A DNA stretch of 64,000 nucleotides from Mesorhizobium sp. 65-26 (GTDB taxonomy: Bacteria; Pseudomonadota; Alphaproteobacteria; Rhizobiales; Rhizobiaceae): assembly GCA_001899205.1 (NCBI GenBank), contig MKVL01000025.1, positions 62,001 through 126,000 on the forward strand, given 5' to 3'. The notes under the pieces are model-generated. The model was given only the letters and a program-made list of their open reading frames with translations. It had not been told where the DNA came from and did not search any database. The stretch's first letter is position 1; the number at the start of each line of letters is the position of its first letter. A program made the translations under genes and the position numbers. Below are positions 8,576 through 17,877 of this stretch, one piece after another.

Positions 8576-9928
8576 TCAGGTGTAGTCGCCGAGCTGGCAG
8601 CCGAAGGCATCCGGCTTCTGCATCAGGCCTTCGCCCGGGACGACTTCGAGCACCTCCCAGAAGTCTTCGTCGTTCTTCATGTCCTTCTTGGCCTTGCCCC
8701 GGACGATGACGACGGGACGGATGCACTGATGGTCTTCGGGCCGGTAGTGGACATCGCCGAGAAGGGAAGGAATGGTCTCGCCCTTCTCGTATTGCTTGAT
8801 GATATCCGGTGGATAGAAGCTGCCCGCCTCCGAAACCATCCGCGCCCAGTGGGCGAAGCTGACATAGCTGTTCTCCGCGCCCCATTCAGGCCGGTAGCCG
8901 TACTTGGTCTGGAAAGCCTCGACGAATTGCTTGGCGAGCGGATATTGGTCCTCCTGCGTCCACCAGAAATCGGTCGCGGCGAAGACGCCCTCGGTAATTT
9001 CAGGACCTACTTCTTTGGCGAGGAACGGGATCTGGTAGGGGATGACGAGCGTCATCTTGGGTAGGAGACCGAACTGCTTGGCCTGTTGTGTCGACAGCAC
9101 CGCATCGCGGCCCCAGTTGACGTTGATGAGAAACTCGGCACCGGAATTGGCGATGTTGGTGAGATATTGGCTGAAATCCTGGGTGCCGAGCGGGGACACT
9201 TGGTTCGTCACCATCTCCCAGCCGCCATTTTCGGTAAGATAGTCGTTGACCGACTTGGTCACGGTGTGGCCGTAGGTGTAGTCCGGCGTCATGAATGCCG
9301 CCTTCTTGCCCTTGCCGAATTGCTTCAGAAGCACCGGGCCGATCGCGGCCGCGGCGGTCTGGCCGAAGAAATTCTGGCGGAAGCCGTAGCGGACGCAGTC
9401 CTTGCCGGTCGTGTCGTTCGAACCGGAAATCCCCGCGACGTAGAGGACCTTTTCGCGCTGGGCAAATTTGTTGAGCGCAACGGCGACCGCCGACGACGTC
9501 GAACCGGTCATCAGGATGATCTTGTTCTGATTGATGAAATTCTGCTCGACCTCGACGGCTTGGTTCGGCTTGGCCGCACTGTCGGCGGACACCAGCTCCA
9601 CCTTCTTGCCCAGCAGGCCCTTGTCGATCTTCGGCGCGATGGCCTTGATCAGGTTGTGGCCGTTGTTGATGTGGTCGACGGCGAGCTCCCATCCCTTGAG
9701 TTCGTCGGCGCCCTGGACCGCATAGGCGCCCGTGAGCGGTACCGCGGCTCCGATATAGACGGTGTCGCCCTGCGATCCGGCCGGCCATGTGCCGATCGCG
9801 GGCTTGTCGTCGGCCGCGAAGGCGGCAAGACTGAAAGAGGGCAGGATAGCACCGCCCAGGAGGCCGGCGCCGGCATGCAGCACGGTGCGACGGGATATGG
9901 TGGCAGTATGTTGATCGTCGAGCGGCAT
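8576..9928 (-). CDS. ABC importer periplasmic substrate-binding protein, Tat-exported, Leu/Ile/Val-BP family
   Basis: This 450-residue protein captures the substrate for the LivH/LivMG/LivF importer. The N-terminus has a twin-arginine signal (ISRRTVLHAGAGLLGGA) ending near AFAAD, so it is exported folded. The mature part is a type I periplasmic fold (VYIGAAVPLTGAYAVQGADE; later NFINQNKIILMTGSTSSAVA). Length exceeds the usual 370-400 residues, with a C-terminal extension (about 390-450) containing two Cys (HQCIRP, AFGCQLG). The ligand could be an amino acid, amide or urea-like compound; the sequence alone does not decide. Divergent from the Crp/Fnr gene. Confidence 0.9.
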   Translation of the reverse strand: MPLDDQHTATISRRTVLHAGAGLLGGAILPSFSLAAFAADDKPAIGTWPAGSQGDTVYIGAAVPLTGAYAVQGADELKGWELAVDHINNGHNLIKAIAPKIDKGLLGKKVELVSADSAAKPNQAVEVEQNFINQNKIILMTGSTSSAVAVALNKFAQREKVLYVAGISGSNDTTGKDCVRYGFRQNFFGQTAAAAIGPVLLKQFGKGKKAAFMTPDYTYGHTVTKSVNDYLTENGGWEMVTNQVSPLGTQDFSQYLTNIANSGAEFLINVNWGRDAVLSTQQAKQFGLLPKMTLVIPYQIPFLAKEVGPEITEGVFAATDFWWTQEDQYPLAKQFVEAFQTKYGYRPEWGAENSYVSFAHWARMVSEAGSFYPPDIIKQYEKGETIPSLLGDVHYRPEDHQCIRPVVIVRGKAKKDMKNDEDFWEVLEVVPGEGLMQKPDAFGCQLGDYT

Positions 9929-10092
9929 CAGTTGTTCCTTCCTAGCCTTGGAGCCTTCTGGCGGCTCTCATTGTTGTTCCCAGTTCCGAAGCCGGATTTT
10001 TCAAGCAAAACGGAAAAAGCGCCAGCTTGTGTGGCATTCGCGGCGGCGTAGGCAGGCTAGTCAATACAACTTTCGTTTGATGTTGCTGTTCA

Positions 10093-10106
10093 TTGATCTG
10101 GATTAA
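10093..10106. promoter_or_regulatory. Imperfect FNR/FixK-like half-palindrome
   Basis: TTGATCTGGATTAA resembles the anaerobox TTGAT-N4-ATCAA with one mismatch. It lies 47 bases upstream of the Crp/Fnr-type gene and in the region shared with the importer operon. The recognition helix of that regulator does not match FNR, so binding by it is uncertain. Confidence 0.25.
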
Positions 10107-10153
10107 TAATCCTGAGAAGGTTTCGGCGCTTATCATGAATTTCAGGACCTGAC

Positions 10154-10891
10154 ATGCCGCTGACCGGTCATCCGATCGTGACCCGACTGACGCGTTCAAT
10201 GAAGCTGAATGCGGCCGATCTCAAAAGTCTTGCGGCAATCTTCGAGCGCGATCTCACCTTCCGCAAACGCGAGGAACTCGTTGTTCACGGCTCCGAGTTC
10301 CGGAACCTGTGCTTTGTCAAAGACGGCTACGCCATCCGCTACAGGTTGCTTCGAAGCGGCAAGCGACAAATCCTGAAGCTCATCATGCCCGGCGATGTCA
10401 TTGGTTTTCCGGTCAGCTTTTTCGATCGGTCCAGCTACGCAGTCGTTGCCACAAGCGAACTGACATATGCCGTCTGCCCATTCGATTCGTACATTCGTCT
10501 CTGCTATGAGCAACCGCAGTTTGGTCTGGTCTTGAGCTGGCTCGCCGCCCAGGAGGCGGCGACTTATGCCGAACACATCGTCAACTTGGGCCGGCGAACG
10601 CCGATCGAAAGGCTGGCGCACCTTTTGCTTGAGATTCACGCGCGTCTTCTGGAGGTTGGACGCGCTGGCGAGACAAGTTTCGAATTGCCATTCTCACAGG
10701 AAGTCATGGCGGATGCGCTCGGGTTGAGCGTGCCCCATCTCAATCGTGTCATTCAGCGTCTGCGGGCCGAACAGCTCATCACCAGCAATGCGCGTTTCAT
10801 CGATTTGACCGACCTCACGAGCCTGCAAAGGCTGGCTCAGTACGAGCCGATGGCTCTCGTTCCAATTCCAGTGCTGAAGCCAGGGCAATGA
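10154..10891 (+). CDS. Crp/Fnr family transcriptional regulator
   Basis: A 245-residue regulator with an N-terminal cyclic-nucleotide-binding-like beta roll (residues about 20-125, e.g. RQILKLIMPGDVIGFPVSFF), a long dimerisation helix, and a C-terminal winged helix (PFSQEVMADALGLSVPHLNRVIQRLRAE, split here at the turn). It lacks the N-terminal cysteine cluster that holds the iron-sulfur centre in FNR, so direct oxygen sensing is not expected. It is divergent from the importer operon with 225 bases between, and is the obvious candidate to control it. ATG at 10154; no other start looks better. Confidence 0.88.
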   Translation: MPLTGHPIVTRLTRSMKLNAADLKSLAAIFERDLTFRKREELVVHGSEFRNLCFVKDGYAIRYRLLRSGKRQILKLIMPGDVIGFPVSFFDRSSYAVVATSELTYAVCPFDSYIRLCYEQPQFGLVLSWLAAQEAATYAEHIVNLGRRTPIERLAHLLLEIHARLLEVGRAGETSFELPFSQEVMADALGLSVPHLNRVIQRLRAEQLITSNARFIDLTDLTSLQRLAQYEPMALVPIPVLKPGQ

Positions 10892-11090
10892 TCGCAGAAC
10901 CTTCATCACGCTGGCGTTGAACGCGTTGCTATCGTGGAAGCGACAGGCGGACCATGCGCGGCGAATGAAAAATTATGTTTTAATTTCAGTTGGTTAAATG
11001 GATGTTAGAACAGCGGTGTGGAATGATTCCAGCCGCGTGGGCCTGGCATAATTGGCGAGGCCAGACCGGTTCACCCCTTGGCCGCGGCCT

Positions 11091-11963
11091 TTAATCCGCC
11101 GACGACAGCTCGCGGGCAACGTCCCAGAACGCGCGCACCAGCTTGCCGCCGGAGCGTTCCCGCAGGCAGATCAGCGCTTCGTCCATGAACATGACGGGCG
11201 CATCGATCAGGATCGGCGCGAGGCGGTTGTCCTGGCCGAATTCGGCCTCCGACACAAAGCCGATGCCGGCGCCCGAGGCGACGATCTCGCGGACCGCTTC
11301 GCGTCCCTCGGCCTCGATGGCCGGTCGCAGCGCGACATTCTGAGAGGAGGCGGTCGATTCGAGCTTCTGCCTGGTTTTGGAGCCGCGCTCGCGCAGCACC
11401 AGCGGATACTTCGCTAGCTCGGGGATACTCATCGATTTCGTGCCGGCCAGCGCATGCGTCCTGGCCACGAAGGCGATGATGGGCGTCGCGTTGAGCTTGA
11501 GCATGTCGAATTCGCGCCCCTCCGGTACCTCGCCCAGCACGCCGATGTCGGCGTCGTACGCGAACAGACTGGTGATGACGGACTCGGTGTTCCCCGTGCG
11601 CATGATGACCTGGATGCCGGGATACTTCTCGCGGAACTTGCCCAGGATCTGCAGCAGATGGTGCGCGGCGTCGGCGACGATGCGCAGCGTTCCCGAGCGC
11701 AGCGCCCGCGATTCCGACAGCAGGTCCAGCGCCTGCTGCTCCGTGTCGAACATGCGATGGGTGATTTCGAGGAGCTGCTGGCCGAAGCGGGTCAACGTCA
11801 CCTGCTTCTTGTGCCGGTTGAAGAGGAGAACGTCGTATTCCTCCTCCAGCTTGCGCACCTGGTCGGAAATCGCGGGCTGCGTCAGGAACAGCGCCTCGGC
11901 GGCGCGCGAGAACCCGCCCGAGATGGCGACATAATGGAAGGCGCGGAGCTGAACGTAGCGCAT
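11091..11963 (-). CDS. LysR family regulator of the phosphonate cluster
   Basis: A 290-residue LysR-type activator. The N-terminal winged helix is standard (LRAFHYVAISGGFSRAAEAL, then FLTQPAISDQVRKLEEEYD), and residues about 90-290 form the effector-binding domain. Divergent from the Na/Pi cotransporter gene that heads the phosphonate genes, with a 113-bp intergenic region carrying repeated TCGATAG motifs. By position it probably controls the phn genes in response to a phosphonate such as 2-aminoethylphosphonate, as LysR regulators do in other phnWAY clusters. The effector is inferred, not read from the sequence. Confidence 0.88.
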   Translation of the reverse strand: MRYVQLRAFHYVAISGGFSRAAEALFLTQPAISDQVRKLEEEYDVLLFNRHKKQVTLTRFGQQLLEITHRMFDTEQQALDLLSESRALRSGTLRIVADAAHHLLQILGKFREKYPGIQVIMRTGNTESVITSLFAYDADIGVLGEVPEGREFDMLKLNATPIIAFVARTHALAGTKSMSIPELAKYPLVLRERGSKTRQKLESTASSQNVALRPAIEAEGREAVREIVASGAGIGFVSEAEFGQDNRLAPILIDAPVMFMDEALICLRERSGGKLVRAFWDVARELSSAD

Positions 11964-11973
11964 AAGACCTCTT

Positions 11974-12001
11974 TCGATAGGCTCAATCGATAGAACTATA
12001 G
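11974..12001. promoter_or_regulatory. Candidate LysR operator repeats
   Basis: TCGATAG occurs at 11974-11980 and 11987-11993, 13 bp apart, followed by CTATAG at 11996-12001, which forms a dyad with the second copy. The cluster sits 11 bases upstream of the LysR start codon and between the two divergent genes, as autoregulatory LysR sites do. Confidence 0.45.
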
Positions 12002-12076
12002 AAACTAACGAATTGACTTATGTAAAGCCCAGCCCGAATTTCGGCGTCCTTTAGCTCGTGCCGAAGGACGGCGCCC

Positions 12077-13741
12077 ATGCATTTCTCCCTCGTCCTGCTT
12101 CATCTCGCCGGCGCAACCATGCTGCTGCTTTTTGCCGTGCACATGGTCCGCACCGGCATGGAACGCGCCCATGGCGCGGCGTTGAAGCGGCTTCTCGGTG
12201 AGGCGAGGCGGGGCCGCGTCAAGGCTGCCGCCGGCGGCATGTCGATGGCTGTCATGCTGCAGAGTTCGACGGCCGTCGCGATGCTCTGCTGCGGCTTTGC
12301 CGCCAGCGGGGTGTTGTCGCTTCCGGTCGGACTGTCGCTGCTGCTGGGCGCGGATCTAGGCTCGGCGCTGGTGGTCCGGGTGCTGTCCTTCGATCTCGGC
12401 TGGCTGGTGCCGGCGTTTCTCTTTGCCGGCGGTGTCATGCATCTCAAGCTGCGCGGACAGAAGGTGAGGGAGACCGGACGCATGGTTCTGGGGGTAGGCT
12501 TCATCCTGCTCTCGCTGAAGCTGATCGGCGAAGCCACCCACCCCATACGCGACGGCGCGCTGCTGCCCAGCCTTTCATCCTATCTCGCCGACGACTATCT
12601 CACCGCCTTCCTGATCGGAGCGCTGTTCACGTGGATCGTGCACTCGAGCGTCGCCGCGGTGCTGATGATCGCCGCCTTCGCCGGACAGGGCCTTGTGCCG
12701 CTCGAGGCCGGCGTGCCGCTGTTGCTCGGCGCCAATCTGGGCAGCGGGCTGATCGCCTTCTGGCTGTCGCGCGGCATGCCGCCCGAGGCGCGGCGCATCC
12801 CGGTCAGCAATCTGCTTTTCCGCCTTGCCGGCGCGATCGCCGCGCTCGTCGTGGCCGGGACGATCGGCCTTCCCGTCGGCCTGCTCGGGGCGGATCATGG
12901 CGTGGCGCTTGTCAACCTGCACGTAGCCTTCAATGCCTGCCTGCTGTGCCTCTGCTTCCCCTTTACCGGCGCGATGTCGCGGCTGACACAGGCGCTTTTG
13001 CCCGATGCGGCGAGCGACAAGGACGATGGCGGCTTCGCCCGTCCCGCCAGCGCCCTCGACCGCGCCGTCATCGGCAGTCCGAGGCTGGCGCTGGCCAGCG
13101 CGACGCGGGAGCTGCTGCGCATGGGCGAGCTGGTCGAGATCATGGTGCGGCCGGCCATGGAACTGCTTGCCACCGGCGCGCGCGAGGACATCGCGCGCGT
13201 CCGCAAGGTGGACGAGGAGGTCAACCGTGCCCATAACGATATCAAGCTCTACCTTGCCGAAGTGAACCGTGGTTCGATGACCGGCGAGGAAGCGCGCAGG
13301 GGCATCGAGCTCACCGACTTCGCCATCAACCTCGAACACGCCGGCGACATCGTCGCCAAGACGCTGCTGGCGCTCGCTGACGAACGCGTGGCGCGCAACC
13401 TGCGCTTTTCCCGCGAGGGTTGGGCGGAGCTGACGGAGCTGCACGGACGGCTGATGGAGAACATGCATCTCGCGCTCAATGTCCTCGTCTCGAACGACCT
13501 GCCCTCTGCCCGCCAGCTCGTCGTCGAGAAGCAGCGCATGCGCGAGCTGGAGCGGCGCAGCCATGACCGTCACCTGATGCGCCTGCGCTCCGGCACGCCG
13601 GAAAGCGTCGAGACCAGCGACATGCATCTGGAAGTCGCCCGTGCGCTCAAGGAAATCAACTCGCTGCTGGTCACCGTCGCCTATCCCTTGCTGACCGAAA
13701 GCGGCGACTTGCTGCAGAGTCGGCTGGCGCATGCGGATTGA
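12077..13741 (+). CDS. Na/Pi cotransporter family protein with C-terminal PhoU-like domain
   Basis: This 554-residue membrane protein has two inverted Na/Pi cotransporter repeats, seen as the paired motifs LQSSTAVAMLCCGFAASG (about 60-77) and VHSSVAAVLMIAAFAGQG (about 190-207), each followed by GADLGSALV or GANLGSGLI. After the last helix (about 305), a cytoplasmic helical PhoU-like domain runs to the end (DEEVNRAHNDIKLYLAEV). E. coli YjbB, of the same architecture, exports excess phosphate. Lying first in a cluster whose PhnA releases phosphate, this protein may vent or balance Pi; that role is inference. Divergent from lysR. Confidence 0.88.
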   Translation: MHFSLVLLHLAGATMLLLFAVHMVRTGMERAHGAALKRLLGEARRGRVKAAAGGMSMAVMLQSSTAVAMLCCGFAASGVLSLPVGLSLLLGADLGSALVVRVLSFDLGWLVPAFLFAGGVMHLKLRGQKVRETGRMVLGVGFILLSLKLIGEATHPIRDGALLPSLSSYLADDYLTAFLIGALFTWIVHSSVAAVLMIAAFAGQGLVPLEAGVPLLLGANLGSGLIAFWLSRGMPPEARRIPVSNLLFRLAGAIAALVVAGTIGLPVGLLGADHGVALVNLHVAFNACLLCLCFPFTGAMSRLTQALLPDAASDKDDGGFARPASALDRAVIGSPRLALASATRELLRMGELVEIMVRPAMELLATGAREDIARVRKVDEEVNRAHNDIKLYLAEVNRGSMTGEEARRGIELTDFAINLEHAGDIVAKTLLALADERVARNLRFSREGWAELTELHGRLMENMHLALNVLVSNDLPSARQLVVEKQRMRELERRSHDRHLMRLRSGTPESVETSDMHLEVARALKEINSLLVTVAYPLLTESGDLLQSRLAHAD

Positions 13742-13753
13742 TAGATTGAATTT

Positions 13754-13768
13754 ATACAAAGATACAAA
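13754..13768 (+). promoter_or_regulatory. AT-rich tandem ATACAAA upstream of phnW
   Basis: ATACAAA is repeated at 13754-13760 and 13762-13768 in an AT-rich 60-bp gap between the cotransporter gene and phnW. It is a plausible secondary promoter or operator for the phn genes, supported only by its position and base composition. Confidence 0.25.
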
Positions 13769-13837
13769 ATAACGATTTTTCAAATATATCGGATTGGACC
13801 AATGTACCGGCACACACCAACGAGCCGGAGAAGGACG

Positions 13838-15043
13838 ATGCGGGTCGAAACAAATTTCGCTGCGGCGACGCAGGGCTTCGAGCCGCCGGCACTGGGCGAG
13901 CCCTACCTGCTGACGCCCGGACCGTTGACCACGGCCTATGCGGTCAAGCAGGCCATGCTGCGCGACTGGGGCTCCTGGGACGGCGATTTCCGTGCCATGA
14001 CCGCCGAGCTGCGTGGTCGTCTCCTGGCCCTGACCGGCGATGCCGCGGGTGAATTCGACTGCGTGCCGATGCAGGGTTCCGGCTCCTTCTGCGTGGAGGC
14101 GATGCTCGGCTCCTTCGTGCCGAAGGACGGCAAGGTCCTGGTCCTGGCCAATGGCGCCTATGGCCTGCGCGCGGCGCAGACCATGCAGTATCTCGGGCGC
14201 GCCTATACGCTGATCGACAAGGGCGACTACCTGCCGCCGCGGGGCGACGAGGTGGCCGCCGCGCTCGATGCCGATCCGGCGATCACCCATGTCATCGCCA
14301 TCCATTGCGAAACCAGTTCCGGCATCCTGAATCCGGTCGCCGAGATATCCGAGGCCGTCTACGCCAAGGGCCGCAAGCTTCTGGTCGATTCCATGAGCGC
14401 CTTCGGCGCCATTCCGCTCGACGTCAACGAGATCCGCTACGAGGCGATGGTCTCGTCCGCCAACAAGTGCATCGAGGGTGTGCCCGGCTTCGGCTTCGTC
14501 ATCGCCAGGAAGTCGGAGCTTCAGGCCGCCAAGGGCAACAGCCATTCGCTGGCGCTCGATGTCCACGCGCAATGGGCGGCGATGGAAAAGACCGGCCAGT
14601 GGCGTTTCACCCCGCCGACCCATGTCGTCGCGGCCTTCCTGGAGGCGCTTCGCATCCATGAGGCCGAGGACGGGGTCGAGGGTCGCGGCGCGCGCTATGC
14701 CCGCAACCGCGATGTGATGGTCGCCGGCATGCGCGAGCTCGGCTTCGAGACGTTGCTGTCGGCGCGCTGGCTGTCGCCGATCATCGTGACGTTCTTCTGC
14801 CCGGCGCACGAGAAATTCGTCTTCAGCCGGTTCTACGACCTGATGAAGGCCAAGGGCTTCATCATCTATCCCGGCAAGCTGACGGTGGTCGATTCCTTCC
14901 GCGTCGGCTGCATCGGCCGGATGGACGAGCATGTCATGCGCCGCGTGGTCGATGCCGCCGGCCAGTCGCTCCGCGAGATGGGCGTCGATACGGCGGCGCC
15001 GCCGCGCGTCGCGCTCGACGAGCGCGCCAAGCTCGCCGGTTGA
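13838..15043 (+). CDS. phnW: 2-aminoethylphosphonate:pyruvate aminotransferase
   Basis: PhnW moves the amino group of 2-aminoethylphosphonate (AEP) to pyruvate, giving phosphonoacetaldehyde and alanine. The 401-residue protein has the class V aminotransferase layout: substrate-side PYLLTPGPLTT (residues 22-32), MQGSGSFCVEAMLGSF (78-93), the PLP-contacting VDSMSAFGAIPLD (183-195) and Schiff-base Lys210 in SSANKCIEGVPGFGF. The ATG at 13838 has GGAGAAGGA just upstream; an in-frame ATG at 13802 lacks one. It heads the phnW-phnA-phnY set, an order that fits the AEP to acetate route known from Sinorhizobium meliloti. Confidence 0.93.
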   Translation: MRVETNFAAATQGFEPPALGEPYLLTPGPLTTAYAVKQAMLRDWGSWDGDFRAMTAELRGRLLALTGDAAGEFDCVPMQGSGSFCVEAMLGSFVPKDGKVLVLANGAYGLRAAQTMQYLGRAYTLIDKGDYLPPRGDEVAAALDADPAITHVIAIHCETSSGILNPVAEISEAVYAKGRKLLVDSMSAFGAIPLDVNEIRYEAMVSSANKCIEGVPGFGFVIARKSELQAAKGNSHSLALDVHAQWAAMEKTGQWRFTPPTHVVAAFLEALRIHEAEDGVEGRGARYARNRDVMVAGMRELGFETLLSARWLSPIIVTFFCPAHEKFVFSRFYDLMKAKGFIIYPGKLTVVDSFRVGCIGRMDEHVMRRVVDAAGQSLREMGVDTAAPPRVALDERAKLAG

Positions 15044-15141
15044 GCGCGAATTTCAACAGTGGATCGGTCGATCCATGAATGCCTCAAGCAGAACAAAGCC
15101 GTGACTGCCGCGCAGTGCACGTGAAGCAGGGAAACCCGTCG

Positions 15142-16404
15142 ATGAACCAGATGTCCCCCGTCACCGTGTCCGTCAACGGACGCACCTATGCCTGGCCGCG
15201 TGTGCCGGCGATCGCCATCTGCCTGGATGGTTGCGAGCCGGCCTATCTCGATGCCGCGATCAAGGCCGGGCTGATGCCGGCCCTCGAAAGGATCAAGGCC
15301 AGGGGAACGGTGCGCACCGCCCACTCGGTGATCCCGAGCTTCACCAATCCCAACAATCTGTCGATCGCCACCGGCCGTCCGCCGGCGGTGCACGGCATCT
15401 GCGGCAACTATCTCTACAACCCGCAGACGGGCGAGGAGGTCATGATGAATGACCCGAAGTTCTTGCGTGCGCCCACCATCTTCAAGGCGTTCTACGATGC
15501 CGGCGCCAAGGTCGCGGTCGTCACCGCCAAGGACAAGCTGCGCGCGCTTCTCGGTCACGGGCTGGCCTATGACGAGGGCCGCGCGATCTGCTTCTCCTCT
15601 GAGAAGGCGGATACGACGACCAAGGCCGCCAACGGCATCGACAACGCTTCGAAATGGCTCGGGCGCCCGGTGCCGGAAGTCTATTCGGCTGAACTCTCGG
15701 AGTTCGTCTTCGCCGCCGGCGTCAAGCTGCTCAGGGAATTCCAGCCCGACGTGATGTACCTGACGACGACGGACTACGTGCAGCACAAATACGCGCCCGG
15801 CGTGAAGGAAGCCAACGACTTCTACGAGATGTTCGACAGGTACCTGGCCGAGCTCGACGCGCTCGGCGCGGCGATCGTGGTCACGGCCGACCATGGCATG
15901 AAGCCAAAGCATCATGCCGACGGCTCGCCCAACGTCGTTTACGTCCAGGACCTGATGGACGAATGGCTGGGCAAGGACGCCGCGCGCGTCATCCTGCCCA
16001 TCACCGACCCCTATGTCGTGCACCACGGCGCGCTCGGTTCCTTCGCGACCGCTTACCTGCCGAAGGGCGCCGACCGGGAAGCCATCATCGCCAAGCTGCG
16101 CAAGATCGACGACATGATCCTGGTGCTCGGCCGCGAGGAGGGTTGCAAGCGTTTCGAGCTGCCGGAAGACCGCATCGGCGACATCATCATGATCTCGGGC
16201 GAGAACAAGACGATCGGCACCTCGGAGCATCGCCACGATCTCGCCGCGCTCAACGAGCCGCTGCGCTCGCATGGCGGCCTGACCGAGCAGGCGGTGCCGT
16301 TCATCACCAATCGGGTGCTTCCCGATCAGCCGGACGCGCCGGCGCTGCGCAATTTCGACGCCTTCTACTATGCGGTCATGGCCGCGGCTCTCCCGGCGAA
16401 CTGA
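15142..16404 (+). CDS. phnA: Phosphonoacetate hydrolase
   Basis: PhnA cleaves the C-P bond of phosphonoacetate to acetate and inorganic phosphate, using two zinc ions in an alkaline-phosphatase-superfamily fold. In this 420-residue protein Asp29 (ICLDGCEP) and the nucleophile Thr68 ([11 protein letters not shown]) fall where those of the characterised S. meliloti enzyme are, and the metal sites [12 protein letters not shown] and [11 protein letters not shown] and a late His (LRSHGG) are present. The start at 15142 has AGGGA upstream. It lies between phnW and phnY, completing the hydrolytic AEP pathway; unlike the C-P lyase route it is not restricted to phosphate starvation in all hosts. Confidence 0.94.
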   Translation: MNQMSPVTVSVNGRTYAWPRVPAIAICLDGCEPAYLDAAIKAGLMPALERIKARGTVRTAHSVIPSFTNPNNLSIATGRPPAVHGICGNYLYNPQTGEEVMMNDPKFLRAPTIFKAFYDAGAKVAVVTAKDKLRALLGHGLAYDEGRAICFSSEKADTTTKAANGIDNASKWLGRPVPEVYSAELSEFVFAAGVKLLREFQPDVMYLTTTDYVQHKYAPGVKEANDFYEMFDRYLAELDALGAAIVVTADHGMKPKHHADGSPNVVYVQDLMDEWLGKDAARVILPITDPYVVHHGALGSFATAYLPKGADREAIIAKLRKIDDMILVLGREEGCKRFELPEDRIGDIIMISGENKTIGTSEHRHDLAALNEPLRSHGGLTEQAVPFITNRVLPDQPDAPALRNFDAFYYAVMAAALPAN

Positions 16405-16415
16405 GGACTGATCCG

Positions 16416-17870
16416 ATGACCAGGCCGGAGACTTCCATCAAGGTCCGCCACGAACCGATGCGCATCGCCGGCCAGAAGGTCGATGCCGACGGCGTCATCG
16501 AGGTGCGCTATCCCTGGAACGACACGGTGGCCGGAACCGTGCCGGCGGGCGGCGCGGAACATGCGCGCCGCGCATTCGATATCGCGGCGAATTTCCAGCC
16601 CAAGCTGACCCGCTACGAACGGCAGAGGATCCTGCTGCGGACGGCCGAACTCCTCAACGCGCGGAAGGACGAGATCTCCGACCTGATCACGCTGGAGCTC
16701 GGCATCTCCAAGCAGGATTCGCTCTATGAGGTCGGCCGCGCCTTCGACGTCTTCACCCTGGCTGGCCAGATGTGCATCCAGGACGACGGCCAGATATTCT
16801 CCTGCGACCTCACCCCGCATGGCAAGCAGCGCAAGATCTTCACTCTGCGCGAGCCGCTGAAGGCCATCTCGGCCATCACGCCTTTCAACCATCCGCTCAA
16901 CATGGTGTCGCACAAGGTGGCGCCGGCGATCGCCACCAACAACTGCGTGGTGGTCAAGCCGACCGAACTGACGCCGATGACGGCGCTGGTGCTGGCCGAC
17001 CTCCTCTACGAGGCGGGCTTGCCGCCGGAAATGCTCTCCGTCGTCACGGGCTGGCCGAAGGATATCGGCGACGAGATGATCACCAACCCGAACATCGACC
17101 TGATCACCTTCACGGGCGGCGTCCCCGTCGGCAAGCTGATCGCGTCGAAAGCCGGCTACCGGCGCCAGGTCCTGGAGCTCGGCGGCAACGACCCGCTGAT
17201 CGTGCTCAACGACCTGTCCGACGACGACCTTGCCAGGGCCGCGGATCTGGCCGTCGCCGGCGCGACCAAGAATTCCGGCCAGCGCTGCACCGCGGTTAAG
17301 CGCATCCTCGTCCAGCAGCGCGTCGCCGATCGTTTCGTGCCGATGGTGCTGGAAAGGGCCAAGGCAATCCGGTTCGGCGATCCGATGGATCCTTCGACGC
17401 AGCTCGGCACCGTGGTGCATGAGAAGGCGGCTGCGCTGTTCGAGAAGCGTGTCGAAATGGCCGCCGAGCAGGGCGCCGAGGTGCTCTACAATCCCGGGCG
17501 CCGGGGCGCGCTGCTGCCGCCGATCGTCATCGACCGCGTGCCGCATACCTCGGAACTGGTCATGGAGGAAACCTTCGGGCCGATCGTGCCGATCGTGCGC
17601 GCGCCGGACGACGACGACGCGCTGATCGCGCTTTCCAACTCGACCGCCTTTGGCCTGTCATCGGGCGTCTGCACCAACGACTTCCGCCGCATGCAGAAAT
17701 ACATCGCCGGCCTGCAGGTAGGCACCGTCAACATCTGGGAGGTGCCCGGCTATCGCATCGAGATGAGCCCGTTCGGCGGCATCAAGGACTCCGGCAACGG
17801 CTACAAGGAAGGCGTGATCGAGGCGATGAAGTCGTACACCAACGTCAAGACCTTCTCGCTGCCGTGGTGA
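16416..17870 (+). CDS. phnY: Phosphonoacetaldehyde dehydrogenase
   Basis: PhnY oxidises phosphonoacetaldehyde to phosphonoacetate with NAD+, feeding PhnA. The 484-residue protein is an aldehyde dehydrogenase with catalytic Cys291 ([11 protein letters not shown]) and general base Glu254 (VLELGGND), the same numbering as the characterised S. meliloti PhnY, plus the cofactor motif [10 protein letters not shown] (178-187) and [10 protein letters not shown]. It starts 11 nt after phnA; a longer open frame upstream is only the phnA shadow. Identification rests on the residue matches together with the phnW-phnA context. Confidence 0.93.
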   Translation: MTRPETSIKVRHEPMRIAGQKVDADGVIEVRYPWNDTVAGTVPAGGAEHARRAFDIAANFQPKLTRYERQRILLRTAELLNARKDEISDLITLELGISKQDSLYEVGRAFDVFTLAGQMCIQDDGQIFSCDLTPHGKQRKIFTLREPLKAISAITPFNHPLNMVSHKVAPAIATNNCVVVKPTELTPMTALVLADLLYEAGLPPEMLSVVTGWPKDIGDEMITNPNIDLITFTGGVPVGKLIASKAGYRRQVLELGGNDPLIVLNDLSDDDLARAADLAVAGATKNSGQRCTAVKRILVQQRVADRFVPMVLERAKAIRFGDPMDPSTQLGTVVHEKAAALFEKRVEMAAEQGAEVLYNPGRRGALLPPIVIDRVPHTSELVMEETFGPIVPIVRAPDDDDALIALSNSTAFGLSSGVCTNDFRRMQKYIAGLQVGTVNIWEVPGYRIEMSPFGGIKDSGNGYKEGVIEAMKSYTNVKTFSLPW

Positions 17871-17877
17871 CCTGACG

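Noticed and set aside
10093-10106. FNR-type oxygen control of the Liv-type importer
   Set aside because: The box has a mismatch and the neighbouring Crp/Fnr protein lacks the cysteine cluster and the FNR-type recognition helix, so it is listed only as a weak site.
12575-14932. Open frame of 785 codons on the minus strand
   Set aside because: Antisense to the Na/Pi cotransporter gene and phnW; no domain or ribosome binding site, low-complexity composition.
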